Part shown: positions 12,490-22,510 of the stretch, in pieces | Position numbering within the stretch: the stretch's first letter is position 1 | How the letters are laid out: each line of letters begins with the position of its first letter | Assembly: GCA_964036295.1 (NCBI GenBank) | Contig: OZ038463.1 | Location: 21,501,069-21,565,068 of the forward strand | DNA length: 64,000 nt | Direction of reading: 5' to 3' | Origin: Plumapathes pennacea | Taxonomy: Eukaryota > Cnidaria > Anthozoa > Antipatharia > Myriopathidae | Made by a program: the position numbers and the translations under genes | The notes under the pieces: model-generated | Told to the model about the DNA's origin: nothing | Seen by the model: only the letters and a program-made list of their open reading frames with translations | The model's database searches: none

Positions 12490-13878
12490 ATGAACGTCAT
12501 CGCCTTGCTTCCTGTAGTTCTTCTAATGGGGACTGCCGCTGGAGACTACATCCGCGTTTGTTACTACACAAACTGGGCCCAGTACCGTCCAAAAGAGGGA
12601 AAATACACGCCTGCCGATATTGATCCCAATTTATGTACCCATCTGGTGTACGCCTTTGTCAAGATTAACGACAAAAATGAGCTTGCCAAATACGAGTGGA
12701 ACGACGAGAAGATGTATCAAGAGTTCAACAGCCTGAAAAAAACCAACCCGTCTCTCAAAACACTACTCGCTGTGGGAGGGTGGGAACATGAAAAAAAGAG
12801 CGTCAGTCCCTTCTCCCGCATGGTTGCCACTGCAGCAAAGAGGAAGGTCTTCGTTGATTCCAGCGTGAAATATTTGCGAAAATGGGACTTTGATGGGCTG
12901 GACCTCGATTGGGAATTCCCTGCTCAGCGTGGGAACTCTCCAGCGGGTGATAAACAGCGCTTCACCCTCCTTTGCCAAGATCTTCTGGACGCTTTTGAAA
13001 AAGAAGCCAAAGAAAGCAAAAAGGCGCGACTGCTTCTCACAGCTGCTGTAGCTGCCGGCGAGCACAGGACCAACACAGGCTACGAAGTGGACAAGCTTGG
13101 TAAAATATTGGACATCATGAATCTGATGGCGTACGATCTGCATGGGCGTTGGGATGGGAAAACCGGACACCAGACCGCTCTGAGAGGGGACAGAGGAGAC
13201 AAGCTCACTGTTGAATACACGACCCAGTACTGGATCGACAAAGGAATGCCCGCCAAGAAAATTGCCCTGGGTCTTGCAACGTACGGGAGGACATTTCGCC
13301 TGAAAGACACCGCAAGACATGGCTTAGGAGAACCACTAAGTCAGGACAGTGCCAAGCCTGGCAAATATACCAGGCAGTCGGGCTTCTTGGCGTACTACGA
13401 GATCTGCAAGCTTCCCCTTACGGTAGTCCACGATTCGGTCGTTGAAGCGCCTTATGGCTATAATGGAAAAACATGGGTGTGCTACGAGGATGAAGACAGC
13501 TTACGTAAAAAGGTTAACGTGCTGATTAAAGGCAAGGGTCTTGGTGGCGCCATGTTCTGGACTATTGACCTGGATGACTTTACCGGTACGTTTTGCAGCT
13601 CGAACAGAAAGTACCCACTCATAAACGCCGTTAAAGATGAGCTTGAGGGAACTAAGCCATATAAGGCCAAGCCGAATAAGAGGCCTAGCAAACAAGGACC
13701 TGCTTCAGTCCCAACCAAGGGTCCTCGTCCTCGGCCCCAACCTAAACCGACCCCCAAACAGACCGTGCAAGGACGCTGTGTAGCAGTGCCTCCATGGGAC
13801 AATTTTCCCACATTCAACTTATGGTGCAACACAAATTGCCCAGATCAGTGTCCACCTACTCATTGCCGGTGTTCGTAA
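12490..13878 (+). CDS. Secreted GH18 chitinase (paralogue 2)
   Basis: A 462-residue family 18 chitinase, paralogous to the one at 2150-3490. Residues 1-18 ([18 protein letters not shown]) are a signal peptide, AVGGW lies at 94-98, and the catalytic motif DGLDLDWE at 135-142 is complete with Glu142. [10 protein letters not shown] marks the late barrel strand. A Lys/Pro-rich linker (about 390-428) leads to a C-terminal six-cysteine module ending [10 protein letters not shown] start at the ATG because a pyrimidine tract plus CAG (ending 12477) lies 12 bases before it, which looks like the acceptor of a 5'-untranslated intron; the paralogue has the same arrangement. The coding region is intronless. 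The linker is longer and more proline-rich than in paralogue 1. Likely extracellular chitin degradation in digestion, remodelling or defence. Confidence 0.95.
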   Translation: MNVIALLPVVLLMGTAAGDYIRVCYYTNWAQYRPKEGKYTPADIDPNLCTHLVYAFVKINDKNELAKYEWNDEKMYQEFNSLKKTNPSLKTLLAVGGWEHEKKSVSPFSRMVATAAKRKVFVDSSVKYLRKWDFDGLDLDWEFPAQRGNSPAGDKQRFTLLCQDLLDAFEKEAKESKKARLLLTAAVAAGEHRTNTGYEVDKLGKILDIMNLMAYDLHGRWDGKTGHQTALRGDRGDKLTVEYTTQYWIDKGMPAKKIALGLATYGRTFRLKDTARHGLGEPLSQDSAKPGKYTRQSGFLAYYEICKLPLTVVHDSVVEAPYGYNGKTWVCYEDEDSLRKKVNVLIKGKGLGGAMFWTIDLDDFTGTFCSSNRKYPLINAVKDELEGTKPYKAKPNKRPSKQGPASVPTKGPRPRPQPKPTPKQTVQGRCVAVPPWDNFPTFNLWCNTNCPDQCPPTHCRCS

Positions 13879-16752
13879 AGACATGAAGCCGAGCTGGCAG
13901 AGGAAACCAACCAAGTAGCAGAAGTAGAGATAAAAGCCTTTCTTTTTTGCATTTGGTCAAGTGACACTGCCATAAAAAGAGAAGCCCAACGATCTAGTAG
14001 AAGTAGAGACGAACCTTTTTTTGTATTTGGTCAAGTAATGCTGCTTTTAAACAGCATTGAAGTAGTTCTTTTTTTGTATTTGGTCAAGTGTCATAGGAAC
14101 ATCAATTAGAACTTAGGACAAAGACTCGCGAGCAAACGATGTAAAAAGCTTTTTTTTTTGTTCTTTTTGTGTGTGTGTGTGTGTGTGTGTTTTTTTTTTT
14201 CACAATGTATAATTAACAGAAATGTTGAGGTTTAACTGGGTGTGTGTTTGAAAGTAATGGGGCCACAGCCTAAAATAGTTATTTTATGTATTCCCGGCTA
14301 TATTGCAACGGTAGTTGCCTAACCGTAGAACTTGAAGTTCTTGTTGTAAGATGAAGTATCTAGTGTGCAAAATCAATAAAGTTAAAACTTGTGTCCTGTG
14401 AATATCGCATTGAAATTATTGGGTGTACCAGGTTTAACACTGTATTGCTGGCGAAGAAAGAATGAACAGTAAGCTTTCAAAAATCACAATCAAAAACCAC
14501 TTTTTGAATTTTCTGATATTTGACGTTTGTTCTTGGATTTTTAATTTGTATTTCTTCCTACTCAGTCAAAAAATTTAGCCAAACTCGTCCACTCCACTCA
14601 GCACACAAAATTTGACCATTTTGCTGAATTAAGCAACAGTTTATGACCGATTCATTTATGATAATTTATGACCGACCAATGTCATCTTGCCCTCAAGCCT
14701 GGACTGAGAAATAGAATGGCGTATATTGACTGGTCACCAGTTTTTAAAGAGTCGCATTCAACTACAATGGTTTTTACACGTCTGTCGATGTTTTTATCCA
14801 AGCTGCAAGGCAGACAATCATCCGTAAAGCGGGGGAGTAAATTATTCTTGTGGGTGGGGATTGTGAGGTGCGAGAAGCAAACAATACGCTATTTCCGAAA
14901 TGCCTGTTGCTTCTGCTTCAAAAAGACCTAGTGCAAAACCTTTCTTATGAAATGAGTTTGATTTGTATGAAAATGAGAACTAATTTTCATATGAAAGGAT
15001 TCACATTGGACCTCGTTTGAAACAGAGGCAGCAGGTGTCGCCAATTGGCGCGATTTAGATCGCTTGTGTTCTTCAGTGTGCTCTTGGTCGGGTGTAATTG
15101 TCGAAAAGATGTCCTATTAATTCAGCTGGAACTAAAGTCCAATAGAACGACGTCAATCTAACTCTTTTTGATAAACGCTTGTTCTGCATGAGGATTTCAT
15201 AGAAGTTACCGACACTTCAAAGCTTACGAGTTCAACAAGAACTGCTATTACAGATCCAGTCTCTCCGTCCAAAATATGATTTCCAAAACGTTGAGTCTCA
15301 GAAAAAGTGTTAAACTTGTACAGAACACTAATTGGACCAAAACAGCTCTCTTCTGAGACGCCTTTGTTCAAACAGAACTGACATCACACATTTTTCGATG
15401 GATATCTTAAATGGTCTAGATATTTTGTACATCACTGAGGAAATACCATATTGTGTCCCAAACAATAAAAAGTGGGATTGTGATTTGAAAAGCATTTGCT
15501 TCAAGCGAGAAGTGGTTTGGCTTTTTGCTGTCTGATCGGTAACTTCGACGAACAGAGGATGGAAGAAAAACCAAGGAAACGCTGCCTCGCCTAAGTAAGA
15601 AGTCAGAGCCTTTCTTTTTATCATAGCCCAACATATTCGAGACATTTCATCGCAAAACAACCAGGGTAGGCAACACAACGTTGGTAACTCGAAGCGAAAG
15701 TAACTTTTCATCTGCTTCAGAACGAGGTCTAGTGTAAAATATTTAATATGATAATTAGTTGGATTTCCATGAAAAATGAACAGGCTTTTAAACGTGCCCT
15801 CATTTCAAAACCAGAGTTGAAAAAGAAAAACATTCGAAAAAGGATTTGCAGCCAAAATTAAACCTTTGAGATTGATCGATATATCGTTGAAATAGATCAA
15901 TAATGATGATTAAGATGCTAACACAATAGGGGAAGGGTACGAAAAAAACAAACGTTACGTATTGTTGTCCCTATAAATACTACTCAAAACTGTTGTACGT
16001 GGTGAATACAGTCACACGTCTCGTCAGCACTCCGGGTATACGCAAAAGTACAAGAAAAGCGAACACTGTGTTTGTATTTGGGTCGTAAATATAAATAAAT
16101 ATGTTTTCCCACTTTTGATCTTTAGAATCAAGTGTTTCTAAGGAGTTGCTTTGAAAGTAAACCTATTTAGGATCTAATCGGAAACAAGAAAAAAGATGAA
16201 AGGAAGGGAGGAAAGAAGGATAGATGGATGACGATAAAAACGTTCCTTAGATTTGCGACACTGTTGGTCCTCGCACTAAACGCCTAATTTGCATCTAATT
16301 ACACCGCGATACGACGACATATAATGGTCCCTTGAAAATGTTGCTCGTCTTCATGATGAAGAGATACATATCCGCCCACAAATGAGTAGCTGCCTTAAAG
16401 TTGTCTCCCACAGACAAAAGCGTCTTTTGAAAATTTGCAAACCGTCGCTGTCTTTTTTGTTTTAATCACTTCCCTTTGTGTCATTTATTTCAATGTCCCT
16501 TTCTTCCGATAGTCAATAAAAGACGAAGTACAAACAGAGTGAGGAACCCAAACCTCCCTTCAAATAACTCTAATGGAGCCAAATAGGGTCAAAATAGAGA
16601 TTTCTTTTTGTCTGGGTAAAACAGGAAGCTTCAGAGTGTACAACAACTTCGACAGAGAATTTTTATATAATCCCTAACCCTTATTAAAAGTACATTTATG
16701 ACGTCATTTGCTTGACGCAAAACACCTTTTGTTAAAACTCGGGGTTTAGCTG
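13879..16752. other. Chitinase 3' region and spacer before the GH9 gene
   Basis: The first 500 bases look like the 3' untranslated region of chitinase 2. They carry about three degenerate copies of a 60-base unit (AGTAGAAGTAGAGA ... TTTGGTCAAGT at roughly 13905-14095), a T-run/(GT)n microsatellite at 14150-14200, and an AATAAA. Beyond that I see no gene. A TATAAATA at about 15973 followed by unremarkable sequence could be a second promoter-like site, but nothing downstream supports an exon. Confidence 0.55.
14375..14380 (+). terminator. Polyadenylation signal, chitinase 2
   Basis: AATAAA about 500 bases after the chitinase stop codon, followed within 20 bases by a GT-rich stretch (TTGTGTCCTGTG). 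This is the normal arrangement of signal and downstream element for cleavage and polyadenylation. Confidence 0.65.
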
Positions 16753-16760
16753 TATAAATA
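16753..16760 (+). promoter_or_regulatory. TATA box of the GH9 endoglucanase gene
   Basis: TATAAATA lies about 70 bases before a canonical splice donor (CTCGAG then GTAAGT; intron begins 16827). A matching acceptor (TTTGCAG ending 18231) lies 20 bases before the GH9 start codon. I infer transcription starting near 16785, a short non-coding first exon ending at 16826, and a 1.4-kb intron in the 5' untranslated region. RNA reads spanning 16826 to 18232 would prove it. Confidence 0.55.
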
Positions 16761-18251
16761 AGGGTATCTCTCAAAAGACTTACAAACATTTGACGCGAGG
16801 AGATCATCACCCTAGTTTTCCTCGAGGTAAGTCCACCGAATTTGTGTAGCGTGGGTAAATCGATAGAAAATTACAGGAAAGCTAAGGACAGAAGCATCAC
16901 CTGAAAGATAACCAGTTAATGACTCATGCCAATAGAATACGTTGGTCAATAGAATTTGGGAAACTGTTGTTCAGCGTTGCGTCGCATGCAGCGTGCAGTT
17001 TATTTCTGTTTTTGTTGTTTCCTTAATAATTTCGAGCTCTATAAGAAACACGCGCCCAGGTAGTGTAGATCCTAGATTGGAGACTGAGACAATGTTAGGG
17101 TTGTGCAAATGATTTAAACCCAAAGTACAATTAATTTTCTCATCCTGGCCGAAAAGCTGCATCTTTAAAAAAACATATTTTTAAATTGAACAATTCGACC
17201 GATACAGCTGTACAAGCAAAGGGGAGACGTTAGAAAGGCAACGAATCTCTAAAACTATAGAATGACAATGGAATAAGGCTATATTTTTAGTTTAATTTTA
17301 TCGAGCAAGAATATCGTTGTTCATCCAAGTACATATTTAATTCTGTTTGTCATCATTTCTCTCAGAGACACTTATATCCAAATATAAATATCCTCGTGCC
17401 TGGGACGTATTTTGCAAATGTAAACTAAAAATTCGTTATTTAGATTGATGAAAATACCCCGGATCTAGTAAAACTTGTATTTATCATTTTTTAAATCCAA
17501 GTATATACAGGCTGTCAACCTGCGATCAAATTTTGACTATTAGTCCTGGAAACGTCACAGAGGAAAATCCATGGGAGCTCTTCACACAGGGAAAGATAAA
17601 TACAGCTGAGTCCTTAGATTATTTTGCAATTATTGCTGAAAACAGAAATGGAAACGAATAGGGGAAAAAGCTAATATAGCTGATATATGCCAGCTAAAAT
17701 CTTGATCATCCTATTTTTATTCTTTCTGTGTCAAACTATTCTCGCCAACATCGTTTATAGTCTACCGTCAAAAAACTTTTGGCTTTTCTGTCTCCGGAGG
17801 AAACAAATTCTGAAAAACCGGCAAGAATATCCCATGTAATACGATAGACGAAGCCTTCCAATCAACAAGAACACAATTGTTACGAAATGGTCAAGATGTT
17901 TAAATGTTTCACCAGCGTCTTCAAGCAACATGATAAAGAAGTAATCAACTTCCATTTACTGTTTACACCACAATAAGGCTGCTTTACTTATAGTTTGACC
18001 CAAATTTAGCGAAATTTCAACAGAAGCGAAACAAAAAAACCGAAGGGGGAGGGGGGACGGGCACACACAACATGCCGCTGGATAGACGGAAATTAAGAGG
18101 ACATATGCAAATTCTAAATGGTAAAAGGAAATTGTTACATAAGAAAACTCAAACGGCTCGACTGTAAATCCATGTTTATCTGCATGCTGCTTGATTATTA
18201 AAACTAGGGACTCTTTACGTCTACTTTGCAGTTTTTCCACGCACGTTCTTC

Positions 18252-21200
18252 ATGAAGCTTCTCTTTCCGGCCGCTTTGTTGCTGCTCGTCAGTGCAACGC
18301 GCGTGGCATCGCAGCACATTCCGCTGACCTTGCTGGACGACTGGCCCACAGGCTTCAAAATGCTTATCGAGTTTCCGGTGCCCCAAAATGTCCGTGGGGG
18401 CTGGAGGATGTCTTTGAAATTCTCCAAGCCTGTCCAACAAAACCTTCAGACCCCAAATGCTGTGGTGAGATCAGTCTCCAAAGACGGGCAAGTGTTCTGT
18501 TTGGGGAATCGCAAGTACAACAAAAGAATTCCGAAGGGGCAAACGCTGAGGATGGAAGTGCTCGGGAATAAGGTGCGTAGCAACGAAGCCCCGCCAACAG
18601 CTACGGTCGACTTTCACCCTGGACGGGGGGCCTCCTGTGACATGACGCCCCCAGCCACCCCTCCCTTACCAACTGGAACCTCGGCACCACAGGAGGCGGT
18701 GAATGTAGAGCACTTGGAAACATGGCCGGTCGGATTCAAGTACAGGTTTAGCGTCCTGCTCCTGCAGGGCGTTAATGGAGGCTGGAAGATGACCGTGACA
18801 TTTTCGCTGCCAGTTTTGTCCCTACAAACGCCCCGAGCCATTCAGAAGTCGCACTCTGCTGACAATAAAGTATTTTACCTTGAAAACCGGCCGTACAATG
18901 CAAAACTAGAGAAGTGCGAGTTGTTAGATATGACGATCATCGGGACAAAGCAAATGAACGCCCCTACGCCTACAGTTGACGTGGAATTCAGTCGGAGAGA
19001 AGGCAGTTACACGGGAGGCGACCCAGCACAGTGTGCCACGACTGCCCCACCCACCCTTCCCTCATCGACACCTCCTACTCCTCCTCCGCTCTCCACAGCG
19101 GGATCCAGTACCCCTCCGCCGTCTACAGCTGGACCCAATACCCCTCAACCACCCACAGCCGGACCCAGTACCTCTGCGCCATCGACAGCTAGACCCAGTA
19201 CTCCTCAGCCACCCACAGCCGGACCCAGTACACCTCCGCCATCCACAGAGGAACCCAGTACCTCACAGCCACCCACAGCCGGCCCCAGTACTTCTCCACC
19301 CACTGCCGGTCCCAGTACTTCTGAAGCTTCTACTTCTGGACCCAGTACCTCGGAACCATCTACGACCAAAGCGAGTACCGCTGTACCTTCCACTGCCGTC
19401 CCCAGTACTGCAGAGCCGACCACAGTGGGTCCTACTCCTCCTCCGCCTCCTTTCGACTATGACCTAGTACTCCATAACTCTATCTTGTTCTACGAGGCTC
19501 AGCGTTCAGGCAAACTTCCAGCAAATAACCGTATTCCATGGAGGAGAGACTCGGCTCTGGGTGATAAAGGTGATAATGGTGAGGACCTGATCGGTGGCTG
19601 GTATGACGCGGGTGATTACGTCAAGTTTGGTTTCCCCATGGCGTCCAGTGTAACCGTGTTGGCCTGGGGCTTAATAGAATTCCGAGACGCGTATCAGGAG
19701 GCCGGGGAGTTGAGCAACATGTTGGACTGCATAAAATGGCCGCTGGACTACTTCATCAAGGCTCACAACCAAAAAACTGAGTTTTATGGGCAGGTGAGTA
19801 GCAGCCATTAAAACATGGCCGTAAAATGAACACTGCGGTCCTCCTTATCTGATTGCTCTACAACAACATGGCGGATAGCAACAGTTGCAGTTGCAGAAAA
19901 AAATAAAGTGACTGAAACAGTATTAGACTGATATCGTCGAGATCCAATGGCATTTTCAGACGAACAACCCAATTAAGTCCAATTGTTCCCAGTTATTGGA
20001 AGGTCCATTGATACACCCTTGGCTAAAACAAACTCTTCCGTTTGTTTGACCAAAGTTAGCTCCTTTTTGCTCGCGAAGAAATTGAAAGAAAGAAGTTAGT
20101 GGGAAACTAAAACCAACCAAAGTTACGCAGTTTACACACACAAATTGGCTGAGAGAGAGCAGGCCTTGAAATATTTTAGGCTACGTCCACACACTAACTC
20201 GTTTTCATTAGAAAGTGCATCAGCTTTCGAAAGTCTCCATTTTAGGAGCCGTTTTTGAAAACCTCCGTTTTCAAGTCATCGTTTTAGTGTGAACGGAAAG
20301 CAACAACGCATACAAAATGATGAGTTTTCAAATGAAAACACATTGGTATGGACGTAGCCTGAATCTAAACCCGAACAAACTATAAAAGGACAGTTGTTAC
20401 AATTTCACCCATTCTTCCCACAGGTTGGAGATGGTCACAAAGACCACTCATTCTGGGGCAGACCTGAGGACATGACAATGGCTAGACCGGCATGGAAGAT
20501 CACCCCCTCTAAACCTGGATCAGATCTGGCTGCCGAGACGGCTGCTGCTATGGCTGCCGCCTCCATCGCCTTCAAACAGACAAATCCCAGCTACGCTGCA
20601 ACACTCTTGCAACATGCCGAGGAGTTGTACGAGTTTGCCGACAAATACCGAGGAAAATACAGCGACGCCATTCCCAATGCTGGCAGTTTCTACAGATCAA
20701 GTCACATTGAGGATGAATTGGTTTGGGGAGCTGCGTGGCTGTACAGAGCCAGCAATAAAGCCCAGTACCTCACCAAAGCAGAGCAGTTTTACAAGCAGTT
20801 CGGTATAAATGGCAAACCCTGGGCCTTCTCCTGGGACGACAAAAAAGCCGGCGCTCAGCTGCTGTTAGCAAAGATCACCGGAAAGGACTCCTACAAACAA
20901 GATATCAAGGTTTTCCTAGACGCCTGGCTGCCTGGCCGTGAAGTCACTTACACCCCGAAAGGCCTCGCGTGGAGGGACACCTGGGGCCCAAACCGCTACT
21001 CGGCCAACTCTGCATTCCTGGCTCTCGTAGCCGCTGACCAAGGCATAAACTCAAAGTTGTACCGCGACTTTGCCAGACAGCAGATCCACTACATGCTAGG
21101 GGACGGTGGCCGCAGCTACGTTGTGGGCTTTGGTAATAACCCGCCCCAGAGGCCTCACCATCGCTCGAGCTCCTGCCCGCTCGCGCCAGATCCCTGCGGC

Positions 21201-21392
21201 TGGGACGCTCAAAACAGCGCTGGTCCCAATCCCCAAGTGCTGCGCGGCGCGCTGGTCGGGGGCCCGGGCAAGAATGACGATTACGTGGACGACAGGAAGG
21301 ACTACATCAAGAACGAGGTGGCTACCGACTACAACGCTGGGTTCCAGTCCGCTGTGGCCGGGCTCAAGCAATTGGCCATCGGAAATGAATGA
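18252..21392 (+). CDS. GH9 endo-beta-1,4-glucanase with two CBM2-like modules
   Basis: Two coding exons, 18252-19793 and 20424-21392, join in phase 0 (CAG|GTGAGT ... CCACAG|GTT) to give 836 residues. Order: signal peptide (1-20), two cellulose-binding CBM2-like modules (about 22-115 and 150-250, each with a W..GF start and a GGW core), a Pro/Thr/Ser linker of about 145 residues, then the GH9 catalytic domain (about 401-830). Catalytic features are intact: DAGD at 452-455, the PQRPHHR signature with His759/His760, and the DDYVDDR...NEV segment with Asp799 and Glu812. It should be secreted and cut internal beta-1,4-glucan bonds. Animal GH9 genes are old and intron-bearing, so recent bacterial transfer is not indicated. 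It neighbours two secreted chitinases. The substrate range (cellulose, lichenan, other glucans) is not decided by sequence. Confidence 0.93.
19075..19440 (+). repeat. Coding minisatellite: mucin-like linker of GH9
   Basis: About twelve degenerate copies of a unit near 30 bases encode 10-residue steps of the type PSTxxPSTAG or PSTPQPPTAG. The unit keeps CCCAGTAC in nearly every copy. Such Pro/Thr/Ser repeats are usually O-glycosylated spacers between binding modules and catalytic domain, and the copy number is expected to vary between alleles. Confidence 0.85.
20178..20360. mobile_element. MITE in the GH9 intron
   Basis: The ends AGGCTACGTCCA and TGGACGTAGCCT are perfect inverted repeats. Internal TTTTGAAAAC/GTTTTCA blocks are also palindromic. 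The 183-base element fills part of the single coding intron of the GH9 gene, ending 63 bases before exon 2. I could not find a target-site duplication, so its superfamily is open (a hAT-type MITE is possible). Confidence 0.7.
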
Positions 21393-21524
21393 CGTCACGA
21401 AGTTTTAGAATACACACACCAATCTTCTTTCAGGGTATTTTGATCGGGCTGTTCGGTGCGGAAAGCTATACAGAGGGTTTTGCAAGCAAGTAGGTGCAAA
21501 GTAATACATGTACACAGGTTAGAA

Positions 21525-21530
21525 AATAAA
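21525..21530 (+). terminator. Polyadenylation signal, GH9 gene
   Basis: AATAAA 133 bases after the stop codon, followed by a TTTTGGGTGCAACTTGTGCTGTGTG stretch split here as TTTTGG and TTGTGCTGTGTG, a GT-rich downstream element. Confidence 0.6.
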
Positions 21531-22263
21531 ATATTTTGGGTGCAACTTGTGCTGTGTGAAGTCATTAACCATTTATCCCAAACGATCGCACTCCTCTCCC
21601 TATCCGAGGCTTGTTACTGGATCTGGTTTTATTATACCAGAACGCTCTAAAACTGCAAAACTTCGTAACGAAAACATTAGGTTATGTGATCTTCTTTCAA
21701 CTCTTTAAAAGGCGAAGGGAAATAATTTGTTACCAAACATGCCACAAGTTGTCATAGCAATCAACTTTCTTATCGAACCGGCACTGCAAGTATATTTTTT
21801 AGTTCCTTTTAGTTGGCAGCAAGAACTGTTCGGTCAAGCAATTAGTCCTAGATAAACCAGGTCACCTGACAGACTTTGCTATTTGCTCTGGAAAAGGGCT
21901 AGCGCTCGAAACGTCAGCTTCCATATTCATTTACGAATGTCTAGGTTTCATACACTGACTTTTAGTCCATTCATTTTTCACCTAACAGAAAGTTTGGTTA
22001 GAGATGTGTTCAGCCGTTCGTTTGGTTAGTAGTAACAAATAAATAAACAAACACATGCAAATAGTCTGATATAGACCACCCTTGGATAAAGACAAATTGA
22101 CCAGCAAAATAAGGTTCGATGACGGCAAAAGGACGATGTAGTAAAAACACTTATTTATTTCGTAAATATGACAAATAATATGAAACCAAGGAACGGCTTC
22201 ACTTACTTTACAAATATCTATATACAATATTTAACATAATTATATCTAGCAAGTCTCCAATAC

Positions 22264-22269
22264 TTTATT
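22264..22269 (-). terminator. Candidate polyadenylation signal, NELFCD
   Basis: TTTATT on the plus strand reads AATAAA in the direction of NELFCD, about 240 bases after its stop codon. A second one lies at 22154-22159. Which is used cannot be told without transcripts. Confidence 0.5.
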
Positions 22270-22510
22270 TTTGCAAATGTAGAATTATTCTACGTTTATC
22301 GAGAGGATGTCAGTTTTTCTGTCAGACAAACTTTGGTCTTCTAGAAAAGAAAAGTGGCAAAAATACAACCCATCCTTATAAACGAGCGGCTGCCGTAATT
22401 CCACTGTCCAGGGGATCAACAATGTAACGACTCGTTTTCATCCCTTCTTGCCATGTAGTCGGTTCCAAGCACCTTAGTTCACGTGTACCATTGTCTGAAA
22501 ACAAGAGCCC

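Larger units (their letters stand above)
21393..22510. other. Convergent 3' ends of the GH9 gene and NELFCD
   Basis: The interval lies between two genes transcribed toward each other. It contains an AATAAA for the plus-strand gene at 21525 and a minus-strand AATAAA (TTTATT at 22264-22269) for NELFCD. I see no other gene. Confidence 0.6.

Noticed and set aside
12763..13320. A 185-codon open frame antisense to chitinase 2
   Set aside because: It is a shadow of a conserved, intact GH18 gene; its translation has no family features and the other chitinase has no equivalent.
15971..15980. TATAAATA-like site as a second promoter upstream of GH9
   Set aside because: No splice donor or exon follows that leads to a gene; the site at 16753 is better placed and has a consensus donor.
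18976..19467. A 163-codon frame rich in Pro/Leu/His overlapping the GH9 linker
   Set aside because: It is the +1 reading of the coding minisatellite; periodic repeats stay open in several frames.
18252..21392. Recent bacterial origin of the GH9 gene
   Set aside because: It has a coding intron, a TATA promoter with a 5' intron and animal-type architecture; GH9 is an old family in invertebrates.
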